From an uncultured Clostridia bacterium (GTDB lineage: Bacteria; Bacillota; Clostridia; UBA1381), in the NCBI GenBank assembly GCA_947631235.1, contig CANRKO010000006.1, positions 48,854-112,853 on the forward strand: a DNA stretch of 64,000 nt, written 5' to 3'. This document shows positions 17,651-25,543 of the stretch, one piece after another. The notes under the pieces were generated by a model. That model saw only the letters and a list, made by a program, of their open reading frames with translations, was not told the DNA's origin and ran no database searches. Positions within the stretch are counted from its first letter, which is position 1; each line of letters starts with the position of its first letter. The position numbers and the translations under genes are program-made.

Positions 17651-17675
17651 GGCAAACCGGACGAGCCGGTTTGCC
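17651..17675 (-). terminator. Hairpin after rpsO, possible weak terminator
   Basis: GGCAAACCGG / CCGGTTTGCC, 10-bp perfect stem with a 5-nt loop, 14 nt past the rpsO stop. The following TGTATATATTTA is U-rich but interrupted, so it may be a processing or stability hairpin and not a full terminator. Confidence 0.5.
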
Positions 17676-17688
17676 CCATATAACAAAA

Positions 17689-17955
17689 TTACTTTCTTAA
17701 GCCTAATTTAGCCACGAGAGCACGGTATCTTTCGATATCCTGATCCTTAAGGTAATTCATAAGTCCGCGTCTCTTGCCGACCATCATAAGAAGACCGCGT
17801 CTTGAGTGATGGTCCTTCTTGTGGATGTTAAGGTGGTCGTTATTGAGGTGGTTGATTCTCTCGGTTAAAAGAGCAATCTGTACCTCCGGCGAGCCCGTGT
17901 CGCCCTCATGCGTAGCAAATTCCTTTATAATCTGCTCCTTACGTTCCTTTGTCAT
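17689..17955 (-). CDS. rpsO: 30S ribosomal protein S15
   Basis: 88 residues, exactly the usual size. [40 protein letters not shown] and [16 protein letters not shown] are the conserved 16S rRNA-binding segments. AGGAGG precedes ATG 17955. It lies between rpmE and pnp. Confidence 0.98.
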   Translation of the reverse strand: MTKERKEQIIKEFATHEGDTGSPEVQIALLTERINHLNNDHLNIHKKDHHSRRGLLMMVGKRRGLMNYLKDQDIERYRALVAKLGLRK

Positions 17956-18007
17956 GGTTTCACCTCCTATGATAAATCATCGCCCTCCGCTGAGATGCCG
18001 TTGGTGA
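17956..18007 (-). promoter_or_regulatory. Possible S15 autoregulatory leader
   Basis: On the minus strand, TCACC 40 nt upstream can pair with the GGTGA that overlaps the rpsO ribosome site, and ATGAT/ATCAT forms a second small hairpin beside AGGAGG. S15 is known to repress its own translation through varied leader structures in several bacteria. Whether this one is bound is inference. Confidence 0.3.
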
Positions 18008-18066
18008 TTCGGCTTTCCAAGCAGGGGTTCACTTTACATACCGGATTTGTCTTGTTTCGCGGCTTA

Positions 18067-18276
18067 TCAGTTAGCCGGCTTTCTGTTGAAACGTCTGTTG
18101 AACTTCTCAACGCGTCCGCCCGTGTCTACAAGCTTTTGCTTACCCGTGAAGAACGGATGACAGTTTGAGCAGATTTCAACCTGGATATTTTCCTTGGTAG
18201 AGCCTGTCTCGATAACGTTTCCGCATGCGCAGGTAATGGTCGTCTGCTTGTAATCGGGATGTATTCCCTCTTTCAC
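18067..18276 (-). CDS. rpmE: 50S ribosomal protein L31
   Basis: 69 residues from GTG 18276, which has a full AAGGAGG 7 nt upstream. The in-frame extension to 18324 lacks a site and would be longer than the family. It is the zinc-binding (C+) form: CACG at the N-terminal side and [12 protein letters not shown] later supply the cysteines. The tail [12 protein letters not shown] is typical. It lies between folC and rpsO in the same direction. Confidence 0.95.
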   Translation of the reverse strand: MKEGIHPDYKQTTITCACGNVIETGSTKENIQVEICSNCHPFFTGKQKLVDTGGRVEKFNRRFNRKPAN

Positions 18277-18345
18277 GCATATTCCTCCTTCCTTAAATTT
18301 CACGCGTCCGTAAGACGCCATCATTTAGTATAACACAAGAATATT

Positions 18346-19551
18346 TTATTTGCAAGTATTATTTTGGCGATTATTAAAATATTTTCCCGCCTCGCCCGCG
18401 AGGTACAGCGAGCCGCACACGCAGACGATACCCGTATTTCCCGACAAAGCCGCGTCAAGAGCCGCGTTTACGTCCTTTATGACCTCGGCGTTTTTTATGG
18501 CGGACGCGATTTTTTCGGCTTTCAGGCAGCGCGGCATATTAAGCTCGGTCGCGATAAAGCGTCTGGCTATAGTGCTTATTTCCTTTATACACTCCTCCCA
18601 CGCCTTGTCCTCCATCATGGCGGCGACAACGGTTATATCCTTATTTATTCCCGCGAGCGACCTTTTGAGCGCGCGTATGCCGTCGGGATTGTGCGCGCCG
18701 TCGATTATGACGTTATCCCTCACAAACTCGAACCGCGCGTGCCATGTCGTGTTTTTAAGACCATCGCGCACGGCTTTTTCGGGAATTTCATAACCCTTTT
18801 CTCTAAGCGCGTTCACCGTTTCAAGCACGACTGCCGCGTTGTATTTCTGGTACTCTCCTTTAAGCGACAGCTCGTAACCGTCGGCGGCGTGCGCGTCCGC
18901 GACGGTAAGGCTGGCGTTTTTACTCTCGGCGTATGCGCGTATAATGTCGGTGACGCGTTTTTCGTTCGGGTACGCAATCACTCTTCCGCCCTCGCGGATA
19001 ATGCCGCATTTTTCGTGCGTTATTTCTTCTATCGTATCGCCGAGGTACTGCGTGTGGTCGAGCGCTATTTTGCAAATTACGCTCGCAGCGCTCTCGTCAA
19101 TCACGTTCGTAGCGTCAAGCTTGCCGCCCATGCCTACCTCCAGCACCACTATATCGCATTTTTTTTCGTAAAAGTACAGAAACGCGGCGGCGGTCACGAA
19201 CGCGAATTCGCTCACGAGCGCGCCGCTCGTTTCCATAATATTTTTTACTCTTCCGGCATATTCTATAAGTGCGGCGTCCGAAATATTTTCGCCGTTTATA
19301 CTTATGCGCTCGTTGAAACGCTCGATAAAGGGCGACGTGAAAAGTCCCGTAACGTACCCCGCGCGTTTCAGAATTTCAGCCGTCATAGCGGCTGTCGAGC
19401 CTTTTCCGTTCGTTCCGGCGATATGGACAAAGCGCAGCTTTTTCTGCGGGTCGCCGAGCAAGCCGAGAAGAACGCCGAGATTTTCGTTGCCCAGCGGGCG
19501 GCGGAATTTCGGTATTGAATGTATGTAAGATAAGGTTTCTTCGTAGTTCAT
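18346..19551 (-). CDS. folC: Folylpolyglutamate synthase / dihydrofolate synthase
   Basis: Mur-ligase-type enzyme adding glutamate to folates, 401 residues. The P-loop appears as HIAGTNGKGSTAAM near residue 44. Later family blocks include VLEVGMGGKLDATNVI, CKIALDHTQYLGDTIEEI and VIIDGAHNPDGIRAL. The start is supported by GGGAGG upstream and the promoter at 19572-19600. Followed by rpmE and rpsO. Confidence 0.94.
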   Translation of the reverse strand: MNYEETLSYIHSIPKFRRPLGNENLGVLLGLLGDPQKKLRFVHIAGTNGKGSTAAMTAEILKRAGYVTGLFTSPFIERFNERISINGENISDAALIEYAGRVKNIMETSGALVSEFAFVTAAAFLYFYEKKCDIVVLEVGMGGKLDATNVIDESAASVICKIALDHTQYLGDTIEEITHEKCGIIREGGRVIAYPNEKRVTDIIRAYAESKNASLTVADAHAADGYELSLKGEYQKYNAAVVLETVNALREKGYEIPEKAVRDGLKNTTWHARFEFVRDNVIIDGAHNPDGIRALKRSLAGINKDITVVAAMMEDKAWEECIKEISTIARRFIATELNMPRCLKAEKIASAIKNAEVIKDVNAALDAALSGNTGIVCVCGSLYLAGEAGKYFNNRQNNTCK

Positions 19552-19571
19552 AATGCCCTCCCTTACGTTAA

Positions 19572-19600
19572 ATTATAATACGGCTCGGCGCGTAAGTCAA
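19572..19600 (-). promoter_or_regulatory. Promoter of folC
   Basis: Minus strand TTGACT, 17-nt spacer, TATAAT, about 20 nt upstream of the folC start. Confidence 0.75.
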
Positions 19601-19631
19601 ACAACGTAACAAAAAATTCATAAAAAACATA

Positions 19632-19660
19632 TTGATTTTTTTACGGCAAAGTGATATAGT
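19632..19660 (+). promoter_or_regulatory. Promoter of the 19.7-21.5 kb repeat-protein pair
   Basis: TTGATT, 17-nt spacer, TATAGT; back-to-back with the folC promoter. Confidence 0.5.
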
Positions 19661-19727
19661 TGATACAAATGTGTAAAAAAGAATATATTTTACCATTAAT
19701 TACTAAAAAACGGAAGGAGAAAATTGA

Positions 19728-20384
19728 ATGAAGAGCAGTAAAACGTCAAAATCCACTTCGATGCTTACGCTGATTTCCGTTGCCGTTATCGTCGTTTTCG
19801 CGGTAATATGCGGAATATTCGCGGGTCCGAAGTTCAAGGTCCACATCGACAGCAAGCGCGCGGAGGAAGCGGCGACAGCGGAGGATATGGCGGTAGCTAA
19901 CGGCGAGAAAGAGCCGACCGTTTCATATGCGGCGAGAGCGACGGGAATGTCGGTCGAGGATTATCTCGCGCAGTACGGTCTTACGCTCGGCGACGAAATA
20001 ACGGAACAGACCACTTTGGATGACTTGGCAAACAACATGACGATAAGCAACTACGTAAGTTTCGCGGGAATGACGGACGAGGAGGGTAACCCCGATGTTG
20101 ACGGCTATCTCGAACAGTTCAGCGACGCGGTCACAGCCGACACGCTTATGAAGGATTTGAACGCGATGAGCGCCGAAACGGCGTTGGGCAGCGAGATGTT
20201 CAACGCTACCAAGGAGCAGTACGGTCTCGGAGACGAGATAACCGGCGAGACAACTCTCGAGGATTTTGAAAACGCGATAGTGAAGGCGCAGCAGGACGCG
20301 GCTGCGGCGGCTCAGAGTACGGCAAGTCCGGACGGAGAGGCTCAGACAGCCGAGACACCCGCGGAAACGCAGACGGAACAATAA
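19728..20384 (+). CDS. Membrane-anchored protein with GM..YGL repeat motif
   Basis: 218 residues. One N-terminal membrane helix (residues ~12-32, MLTLISVAVIVVFAVICGIF), then an acidic soluble region. Motif TGMSVEDYLAQYGLTLGDEI followed by TTLDDLANNM recurs loosely as EQYGLGDEITGETTLEDFEN. The tail is Ala/Gln/Thr-rich and probably disordered. The domain is not one I can name. The neighbouring gene, 25 nt downstream, carries the same motif, so the two are likely partners in an operon. GGAGG-like AAGGAG precedes ATG. Confidence 0.75.
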   Translation: MKSSKTSKSTSMLTLISVAVIVVFAVICGIFAGPKFKVHIDSKRAEEAATAEDMAVANGEKEPTVSYAARATGMSVEDYLAQYGLTLGDEITEQTTLDDLANNMTISNYVSFAGMTDEEGNPDVDGYLEQFSDAVTADTLMKDLNAMSAETALGSEMFNATKEQYGLGDEITGETTLEDFENAIVKAQQDAAAAAQSTASPDGEAQTAETPAETQTEQ

Positions 20385-20409
20385 ATTTTTTAGTAGAGGA
20401 GACAGTAAA

Positions 20410-21513
20410 ATGGATGAGGAAAAGAATTTAAACGAAACCGCAGAGGAAATAACCGAAACGGCAGCCGATACGGTAGAGGAAACGGCTAACGCGGCGGAAG
20501 AAACGGCTGCGGAAGTTGTTGAAGAAGTAAAGGACGCGGCGGAGGAAACGGCGGAGGACGTCGTTGACGAAGTGACGGATGCGGCTGAAAGCGCAGCCGA
20601 TACCGCAGCAGAGGCGGCGGAGGACGTTACGGACGCGGTTGCCGATACGGCGAACGATATTGCCGATACGGCAAATGAGGCTGCCGAGGACGCCGCAGAT
20701 ATGATTGACGGCGCGGCAGATGCGGCAGAGGACGCGTTAAACGACGCGGCGGAAAATGCTGAGCAAACCGTTCAGTACGGCGAGGATATGGCGGACGAGA
20801 CTACGCAGCCCGAAAACAAAACGACAAAAGCCGTTGTTATAGCGGTATGCGCCGTACTCGCGGCGGCTATAATCGTGCTTGCGGTAATTTTCGTTCCGAA
20901 ACTTTTGTATAAAAATCCGTATAACAAGTACATCGATACAACCGGCAGAACGATAGGCGAAATTGCCGAGATGTCGGGTATGGAGTATGATAAATTCCTG
21001 GAGACGTACAGCCTTCCCGCAGATATGCCGGAGGATACAAACGAATCATCGGCATTCAACGCAATTCCCATAAGCAAAGTTCTTGAAATGTACCAGTATG
21101 AGAATATGGCTACGGTTGACGAGGCTAAGTCATTCCTCGCGCTGCCCGATTGGATAGACGAGAATACGCCGTGGGGCGATGCGATAGGCGAGGCTCCGCT
21201 TAAAAATTACGTGGGTGAGGAAAATCTTGACGATTTCCTCGAGCATTACGGACTTAAGGACACGGCAACGGGCGACACGCTGTTTAAGGAAGTAAGACAG
21301 ACCGTTGACGAGGCGGACAAGAAGGAAAGAGAAGAGTACGAAAAGCAGATGGAAGAACTTCAAGCACAGATGGATGCGCAGCAGTCACAGTCCGACGACC
21401 AGACGCAGACGGCAGCGCCCGCTGACGATCAGGCTCAAACCGAGCAGACTGCGGACGGTCAGGCTGCGGAGCAGACCGATGCTGCCGGCACAGAGGCTCA
21501 GGCTGCTCAGTAA
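20410..21513 (+). CDS. Membrane protein with long acidic Ala-rich repeat and GM..YGL motifs
   Basis: 367 residues. Residues 1-~120 are built of near-periodic Ala/Glu/Asp/Val helices (for example EETAEDVVDEVTDAAESAAD) with almost no basic residues. A single membrane helix spans ~141-162 (VVIAVCAVLAAAIIVLAVIF). The C-terminal half holds two motif copies, MSGMEYDKFLETYSLP..DTNESSAF and NLDDFLEHYGLKDTATGDTL, then a Gln/Ala-rich tail. The acidic part resembles amphipathic apolipoprotein/LEA-like helices. No function assigned. A strong terminator follows. Confidence 0.8.
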   Translation: MDEEKNLNETAEEITETAADTVEETANAAEETAAEVVEEVKDAAEETAEDVVDEVTDAAESAADTAAEAAEDVTDAVADTANDIADTANEAAEDAADMIDGAADAAEDALNDAAENAEQTVQYGEDMADETTQPENKTTKAVVIAVCAVLAAAIIVLAVIFVPKLLYKNPYNKYIDTTGRTIGEIAEMSGMEYDKFLETYSLPADMPEDTNESSAFNAIPISKVLEMYQYENMATVDEAKSFLALPDWIDENTPWGDAIGEAPLKNYVGEENLDDFLEHYGLKDTATGDTLFKEVRQTVDEADKKEREEYEKQMEELQAQMDAQQSQSDDQTQTAAPADDQAQTEQTADGQAAEQTDAAGTEAQAAQ

Positions 21514-21524
21514 TATGTGAAACA

Positions 21525-21556
21525 AAAAATGACGGATTTATTCCGTCATTTTTTTG
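21525..21556 (+). terminator. Terminator between the repeat-protein pair and bioY
   Basis: AATGACGGA / TCCGTCATT stem with a short loop, A-run on the left and T-run on the right, so it can serve both converging genes. Confidence 0.88.
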
Positions 21557-21563
21557 TGCCGTT

Positions 21564-22106
21564 TTATATGAGGTGTGCGCGGATAAGTCTTTGTTTCACC
21601 GCATATCCCGCGTATGACGCGGCAGCGGCTTTCACTATGTCGAGCGGTATAAACGGCAGTACGCAGAGCGTGAGCGCCGTCTGCAGATTTGTTTTCTGCA
21701 CGAGCATGAATTGGAGTGTGCCGAGCGCGTAGCAGACTGCGACCGATATAAGACACGACGCGAATATTGACGCGAGGGCGGTAAGCTTTTTTTCGTATTG
21801 ACGCGACGCGGCATAGCCTATTATAACAGCCATAATGACGTACGACCATATGTAGCCGCCCGTAGGGCCGGCGAGTACGCCGACGCCGCCCTTAAAGCCC
21901 GAGAATACCGGCAGTCCGACCGCGCCGAGCAGTATGAACACGGCGGTTGATACCGCCGCTTTCGCCGACCCGAGTATGACAGCCGTAATCATAATGCCGA
22001 ACAATCCGAGCGTTACCGGCACAATCCCCGTAGGTATCGTTATCACCGAGAATACGCATATCACCGCCGCGAATAACGCGCATGTAATCATTGTTTTTGT
22101 TTTCAT
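21564..22106 (-). CDS. bioY: BioY, biotin ECF-transporter substrate-binding subunit
   Basis: 180-residue integral membrane protein with about six helices. The BioY signature GGVGVLAGPTGGYIWSYVIM is present, as are VPVTLGLFGIMI near the N terminus and LPFIPLDIVKAAAA near the C terminus. It binds biotin in the membrane and works with the energy-coupling A/A'/T subunits, which are not in this window. GAAGGAGG precedes ATG 22106. A textbook BirA operator overlaps its promoter, which strengthens the biotin assignment. Confidence 0.94.
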   Translation of the reverse strand: MKTKTMITCALFAAVICVFSVITIPTGIVPVTLGLFGIMITAVILGSAKAAVSTAVFILLGAVGLPVFSGFKGGVGVLAGPTGGYIWSYVIMAVIIGYAASRQYEKKLTALASIFASCLISVAVCYALGTLQFMLVQKTNLQTALTLCVLPFIPLDIVKAAAASYAGYAVKQRLIRAHLI

Positions 22107-22126
22107 TTTGCGCCTCCTTCGCGTAT

Positions 22127-22155
22127 AGTATAATATATAAAATGCAATTTGTCAA
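22127..22155 (-). promoter_or_regulatory. Promoter of bioY
   Basis: Minus strand TTGACA, 17-nt spacer, TATACT. The -35 hexamer lies inside the right half of the BirA operator. Confidence 0.85.
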
Positions 22156-22181
22156 CCTTTTGTTTTGAGGTGGGTTTACAA
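22149..22181 (-). promoter_or_regulatory. BirA (biotin repressor) operator
   Basis: Minus strand TTGTAAACC, exactly 15 nt, GGTTGACAA: the inverted repeat and spacing of the bacterial BirA box. Overlap with the -35 means biotinyl-AMP-bound BirA would block bioY transcription. The birA gene itself is not in the window. Confidence 0.88.
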
Positions 22182-22209
22182 TCAGCACGCAAAAATTGTC
22201 GTAAAGCTA

Positions 22210-22238
22210 TTGAAATTTTACCTTAATTGTTATATACT
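22210..22238 (+). promoter_or_regulatory. Promoter of purF
   Basis: TTGAAA, 17-nt spacer, TATACT; about 40 nt before the purF start. Confidence 0.7.
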
Positions 22239-22281
22239 TAATTATGTATGACCCGAAAACGGGAAAAAAGGGGACATTTAT

Positions 22282-23685
22282 ATGCTTACGGAAAACAAAA
22301 TCGGCGAGGAATGCGGCGTATTTGCGGTATACGACCCTGCGGGCGACTGCGCGAGAACGGCATACTACGGGCTTTTCGCGCTGCAGCACAGAGGTCAGGA
22401 AAGCTGCGGTATCGCCGTCAACAATAACCGCGACATAACGTCTTACAAGGATATGGGACTTGTAAACGACGTTTTTAACGAGGAAATACTGACACGGCTC
22501 GGCGGCACAATGGCGTGCGCCCACGTCCGCTACTCCACCACGGGCGAGAGCATGAGAGAGAACGCTCAGCCGCTCGTTCTGCGTTACAGCAAGGGCAATA
22601 TTGCGATAGCGCATAACGGCAACCTCGTAAACAAAAACACGCTCATGGACGAATTGAGCGTTACGGGCGCGATTTTCCAGACGACGACCGATACGGAAAT
22701 GATAGCGTACACGATAGCGAAGGAACGGCTAGGCTGCGGCAGTATCGAGGCGGCAATCGAAAGAGCCGTGCCGCACCTTAAGGGCGCGTTTTCGCTTATC
22801 GTGATGAGCCCGAGAAAGCTTATCGCGGCGCGTGACCCGTGGGGATTTCGTCCTCTTTGCATGGGCAGGCGCGGCGACGCGATTATATTCGCGTCCGAAA
22901 CGTGCGCGCTCGACAGTGTGGGCGCGGAATTTGAGCGCGAGCTTGAACCGGGCGAAATTGTGGTCGTGTGCGAGGGCAAGGTAAAGAGCATTAAAACATA
23001 CGTCGGCACAAAGCCGCATACAATGTGCATATTCGAGTACCTCTACTTTGCGCGTCCCGACAGCGTTATAGAGGGACAGTCGGCGCACGACTCGCGTATG
23101 CTCGCGGGAAAATATCTCGCGAAGGAGCATCCCGCCGACGCGGACGTTGTTATAGGCGTGCCGGACAGCGGCATAAGCGCGGCTATGGGTTTCGCGCTTG
23201 AATCGGGCATACCGTACGGTATCGGTTTTGTAAAGAATAAATATATCGGCAGGACATTTATCCAGCCGTCACAGGCGATGCGCGAAAACGCGGTCAGAAT
23301 TAAGCTGAACGTGCTGCGTTCCACCGTTGAGGGCAAGCGTGTCGTGATGGTTGACGACACGATCGTGCGCGGCACGACTTCAAAACATATTGTACATCTT
23401 CTGCGCAGTTTCGGCGCGAAGGAGGTACACGTGCGCTCGTCCGCTCCGCCGTTTATGTGGCCCTGCTACTTCGGCACGGATGTGTCGTCGCGCGACCAGC
23501 TCGTAGCGTGCAGGTATGACATGGAGGGTATAAGACAGCTTATCGGCGCGGACAGTATCGGATTTTTGAGCGTGGAGTCGCTTCCAAAAATAATCCCGAA
23601 CGCGCGGTGCGGCTACTGCGACGGCTGTTTCACCGGCAAGTACCCCGTGGAAATTGAATTAAACGAAAAGAGTGATTTTGATTGA
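22282..23685 (+). CDS. purF: Amidophosphoribosyltransferase
   Basis: First committed step of purine synthesis: glutamine plus PRPP to phosphoribosylamine. 467 residues. A short propeptide (MLTENKIGEE) precedes Cys11 in ECGVFAVYD, the catalytic N-terminal Cys after processing. AHVRYSTTG, the PRPP loop VVMVDDTIVRGTTSKH and the late CGYCDGCFTGKYP cluster are intact. The stop overlaps the next start (TTGA), coupling it to the MATE gene. Compare the Cys-less paralogue at 2127-3545. Confidence 0.96.
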   Translation: MLTENKIGEECGVFAVYDPAGDCARTAYYGLFALQHRGQESCGIAVNNNRDITSYKDMGLVNDVFNEEILTRLGGTMACAHVRYSTTGESMRENAQPLVLRYSKGNIAIAHNGNLVNKNTLMDELSVTGAIFQTTTDTEMIAYTIAKERLGCGSIEAAIERAVPHLKGAFSLIVMSPRKLIAARDPWGFRPLCMGRRGDAIIFASETCALDSVGAEFERELEPGEIVVVCEGKVKSIKTYVGTKPHTMCIFEYLYFARPDSVIEGQSAHDSRMLAGKYLAKEHPADADVVIGVPDSGISAAMGFALESGIPYGIGFVKNKYIGRTFIQPSQAMRENAVRIKLNVLRSTVEGKRVVMVDDTIVRGTTSKHIVHLLRSFGAKEVHVRSSAPPFMWPCYFGTDVSSRDQLVACRYDMEGIRQLIGADSIGFLSVESLPKIIPNARCGYCDGCFTGKYPVEIELNEKSDFD

Positions 23686-25031
23686 TAACAGACCTTACGG
23701 AAGGTAAAACCTCGCGGGTTTTGTGGAAATTTTTTGTGCCGATGCTTTTGAGCGTTGTGTTCCAGCAGCTTTACAACATAGTCGACAGCGTTGTCGCGGG
23801 TAAGTTCATAGGCGCGGACGCGCTCGCGGCGGTCGGCGCGTCGTACCCGATAACGATGATATTCATGGCTGTCGCGACGGGCGCGAACGTCGGCGCGGCG
23901 GTCGTTATCTCACAGCTTTTCGGCGCGAAAAACTACGAAAAGCTCAAAACGGCGATTTTCACGTCGGTAATCGCGATGGCTGCGCTCGCGGTAATACTTA
24001 CGGCGGCGGGCGCGGTAACTTGTACGGCTATGCTGCGTATGCTGCACACGCCGGAAAACATAATGTCCGACTCGGTGATATACCTTTCCGTTTACATATG
24101 GGGACTGGCGTTTTTGTTCCTCTACAACATCTGCACGGGTATATTCACGGCTCTCGGCGACAGCCGAACGCCGCTTTACTTCCTTATAGCGTCGTCGCTC
24201 GGCAACATAGCGCTCGATATACTGTTCGTGGCTGCGTTTAAAATGGGCGTCGCGGGCGTGGCGTGGGCGACGTTTATCGCGCAGGGAATAAGCATGGCTT
24301 GCGCGTTCGCGGTAATGGTAGTGCGCGTGAGAAAAATAAAGTCGGGCAGCTACAGTAAATTTTCGTGGAGTATGCTCGGACGAATATCGCGCTTTGCCAT
24401 ACCGAGTATTCTGCAGCAGAGTTTCGTATCGGTCGGCAACCTTTTTATACAGACGCGTGTAAACTTTTTCGGTTCGGACGTGATAGCCGGCTACAGCGCG
24501 GCAATCAAATTAAACACCTTCACGATAACAAGCTTTGCGACGCTCGGCAACGCGATGTCGAGCTACACGGCTCAAAATACGGGTGCGGGCAGGTTCGACC
24601 GCGTCCGCGCGGGATTTAAAAGCGGCGTTATAATGTCGATTGTGACCGCGCTGCCGTTCTTTATCGCGTACTTCATATTCCCGACGTACATGATGCACAT
24701 ATTCGTGAACCCGTCCGAGGCTGATATTGCGCAGGTGACGGACGTGGGCAGAGCGTTTCTTATGATAGCGTCTCCGTTCTATTTTATAGCGGCGGTAAAG
24801 CTTGCGGCGGACGGACTTCTGCGCGGCGCGGGAGAAATGCGTCCGTTTATGATTTCGACGTTCACCGACCTTTTGCTGCGCGTAATAATTGCGTACGTGC
24901 TGTCGTACATGATGAACAGCGAGATAGGCATATGGCTGTCGTGGCCCGTCGGCTGGACTGTCGCGGCTGCAATTTCGGTCTCGTTCTACTTCGCGTTTAT
25001 ACGAAAAAAACCGCGCGGCGAGGCGGTGTGA
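23682..25031 (+). CDS. MATE family efflux transporter
   Basis: 449-residue, ~12-helix membrane protein. The N-terminal block LLSVVFQQLYNIVDSVVAGK and FGAKNYEK are typical of the MATE/DinF branch in Firmicutes. The two halves repeat (VFQQLYNIVDS versus ILQQSFVSVGNLFIQ), as expected. TTG 23682 is the only upstream start and overlaps the purF stop by 4 nt; no strong ribosome site is seen, consistent with coupled translation. Drug or metabolite exported against Na+ or H+ is unknown. Confidence 0.9.
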   Translation: MITDLTEGKTSRVLWKFFVPMLLSVVFQQLYNIVDSVVAGKFIGADALAAVGASYPITMIFMAVATGANVGAAVVISQLFGAKNYEKLKTAIFTSVIAMAALAVILTAAGAVTCTAMLRMLHTPENIMSDSVIYLSVYIWGLAFLFLYNICTGIFTALGDSRTPLYFLIASSLGNIALDILFVAAFKMGVAGVAWATFIAQGISMACAFAVMVVRVRKIKSGSYSKFSWSMLGRISRFAIPSILQQSFVSVGNLFIQTRVNFFGSDVIAGYSAAIKLNTFTITSFATLGNAMSSYTAQNTGAGRFDRVRAGFKSGVIMSIVTALPFFIAYFIFPTYMMHIFVNPSEADIAQVTDVGRAFLMIASPFYFIAAVKLAADGLLRGAGEMRPFMISTFTDLLLRVIIAYVLSYMMNSEIGIWLSWPVGWTVAAAISVSFYFAFIRKKPRGEAV

Positions 25032-25042
25032 GATTAAGGTAT

Positions 25043-25075
25043 AAAAAATCCGCCCTTTCGGGGCGGATATTTTTA
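25043..25075 (+). terminator. Bidirectional terminator between MATE gene and mscL
   Basis: ATCCGCCC / GGGCGGAT with a TTTCG-type loop, A-run left and T-run right, placed between converging genes. Confidence 0.88.
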
Positions 25076-25085
25076 TGTAATTAAA

Positions 25086-25523
25086 TTATTCCTTTTCTTT
25101 TAAAAGGTCGCGGATTTCGGCGAGGAGTTCTTCCTGCGTAGGTCCTGCGGGAGCCTCTTCTGCGGGTTCTTCTTCACCGCGTGACCGTTCTCTCATTTTG
25201 TTAATTCCCTTAACGACGCAGAACAGTACAAACGCTACAATCAGGAAATTGATTATAGATCCGATAAACATACCTATGGCAATCTGAGTGCCGGGAATAG
25301 TCCAAAGCTGGAATGACGATATTGTTTCGGCAACTCCGTCCGCGCCGACCGTAGCCGCACCCTGTACAATCAAACTGCCCAAAAAAGCTATAAAAGGCAT
25401 AATAATGTAATTAACAAGCGCGTCAACTATTGCCTTAAACGCGCCACCCACAACAACACCGACAGCCAAATCCAGAGCGTTGCCTTTGGCAATAAACTCT
25501 TTAAATTCGCTGAAAAATTTCAT
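25086..25523 (-). CDS. mscL: Large-conductance mechanosensitive channel MscL
   Basis: 145 residues. FKEFIAKGNALDLAVGVVVG and FKAIVDALVNYIIMPFIA form the N-terminal amphipathic helix and TM1 pore, and AIGMFIGSIINFLIVAFVLF is TM2. The C-terminal bundle helix ends TQEELLAEIRDLLKEKE. Releases solutes under hypo-osmotic shock. GGAGG precedes ATG. It lies 20 nt downstream of glyS and may be co-transcribed with it. Confidence 0.97.
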   Translation of the reverse strand: MKFFSEFKEFIAKGNALDLAVGVVVGGAFKAIVDALVNYIIMPFIAFLGSLIVQGAATVGADGVAETISSFQLWTIPGTQIAIGMFIGSIINFLIVAFVLFCVVKGINKMRERSRGEEEPAEEAPAGPTQEELLAEIRDLLKEKE

Positions 25524-25543
25524 TTGAAATACCTCCGATCGCG

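Noticed and set aside
18364..19518. A 384-codon open frame opposite folC
   Set aside because: Antisense shadow of folC; no ribosome site and no recognisable protein features.
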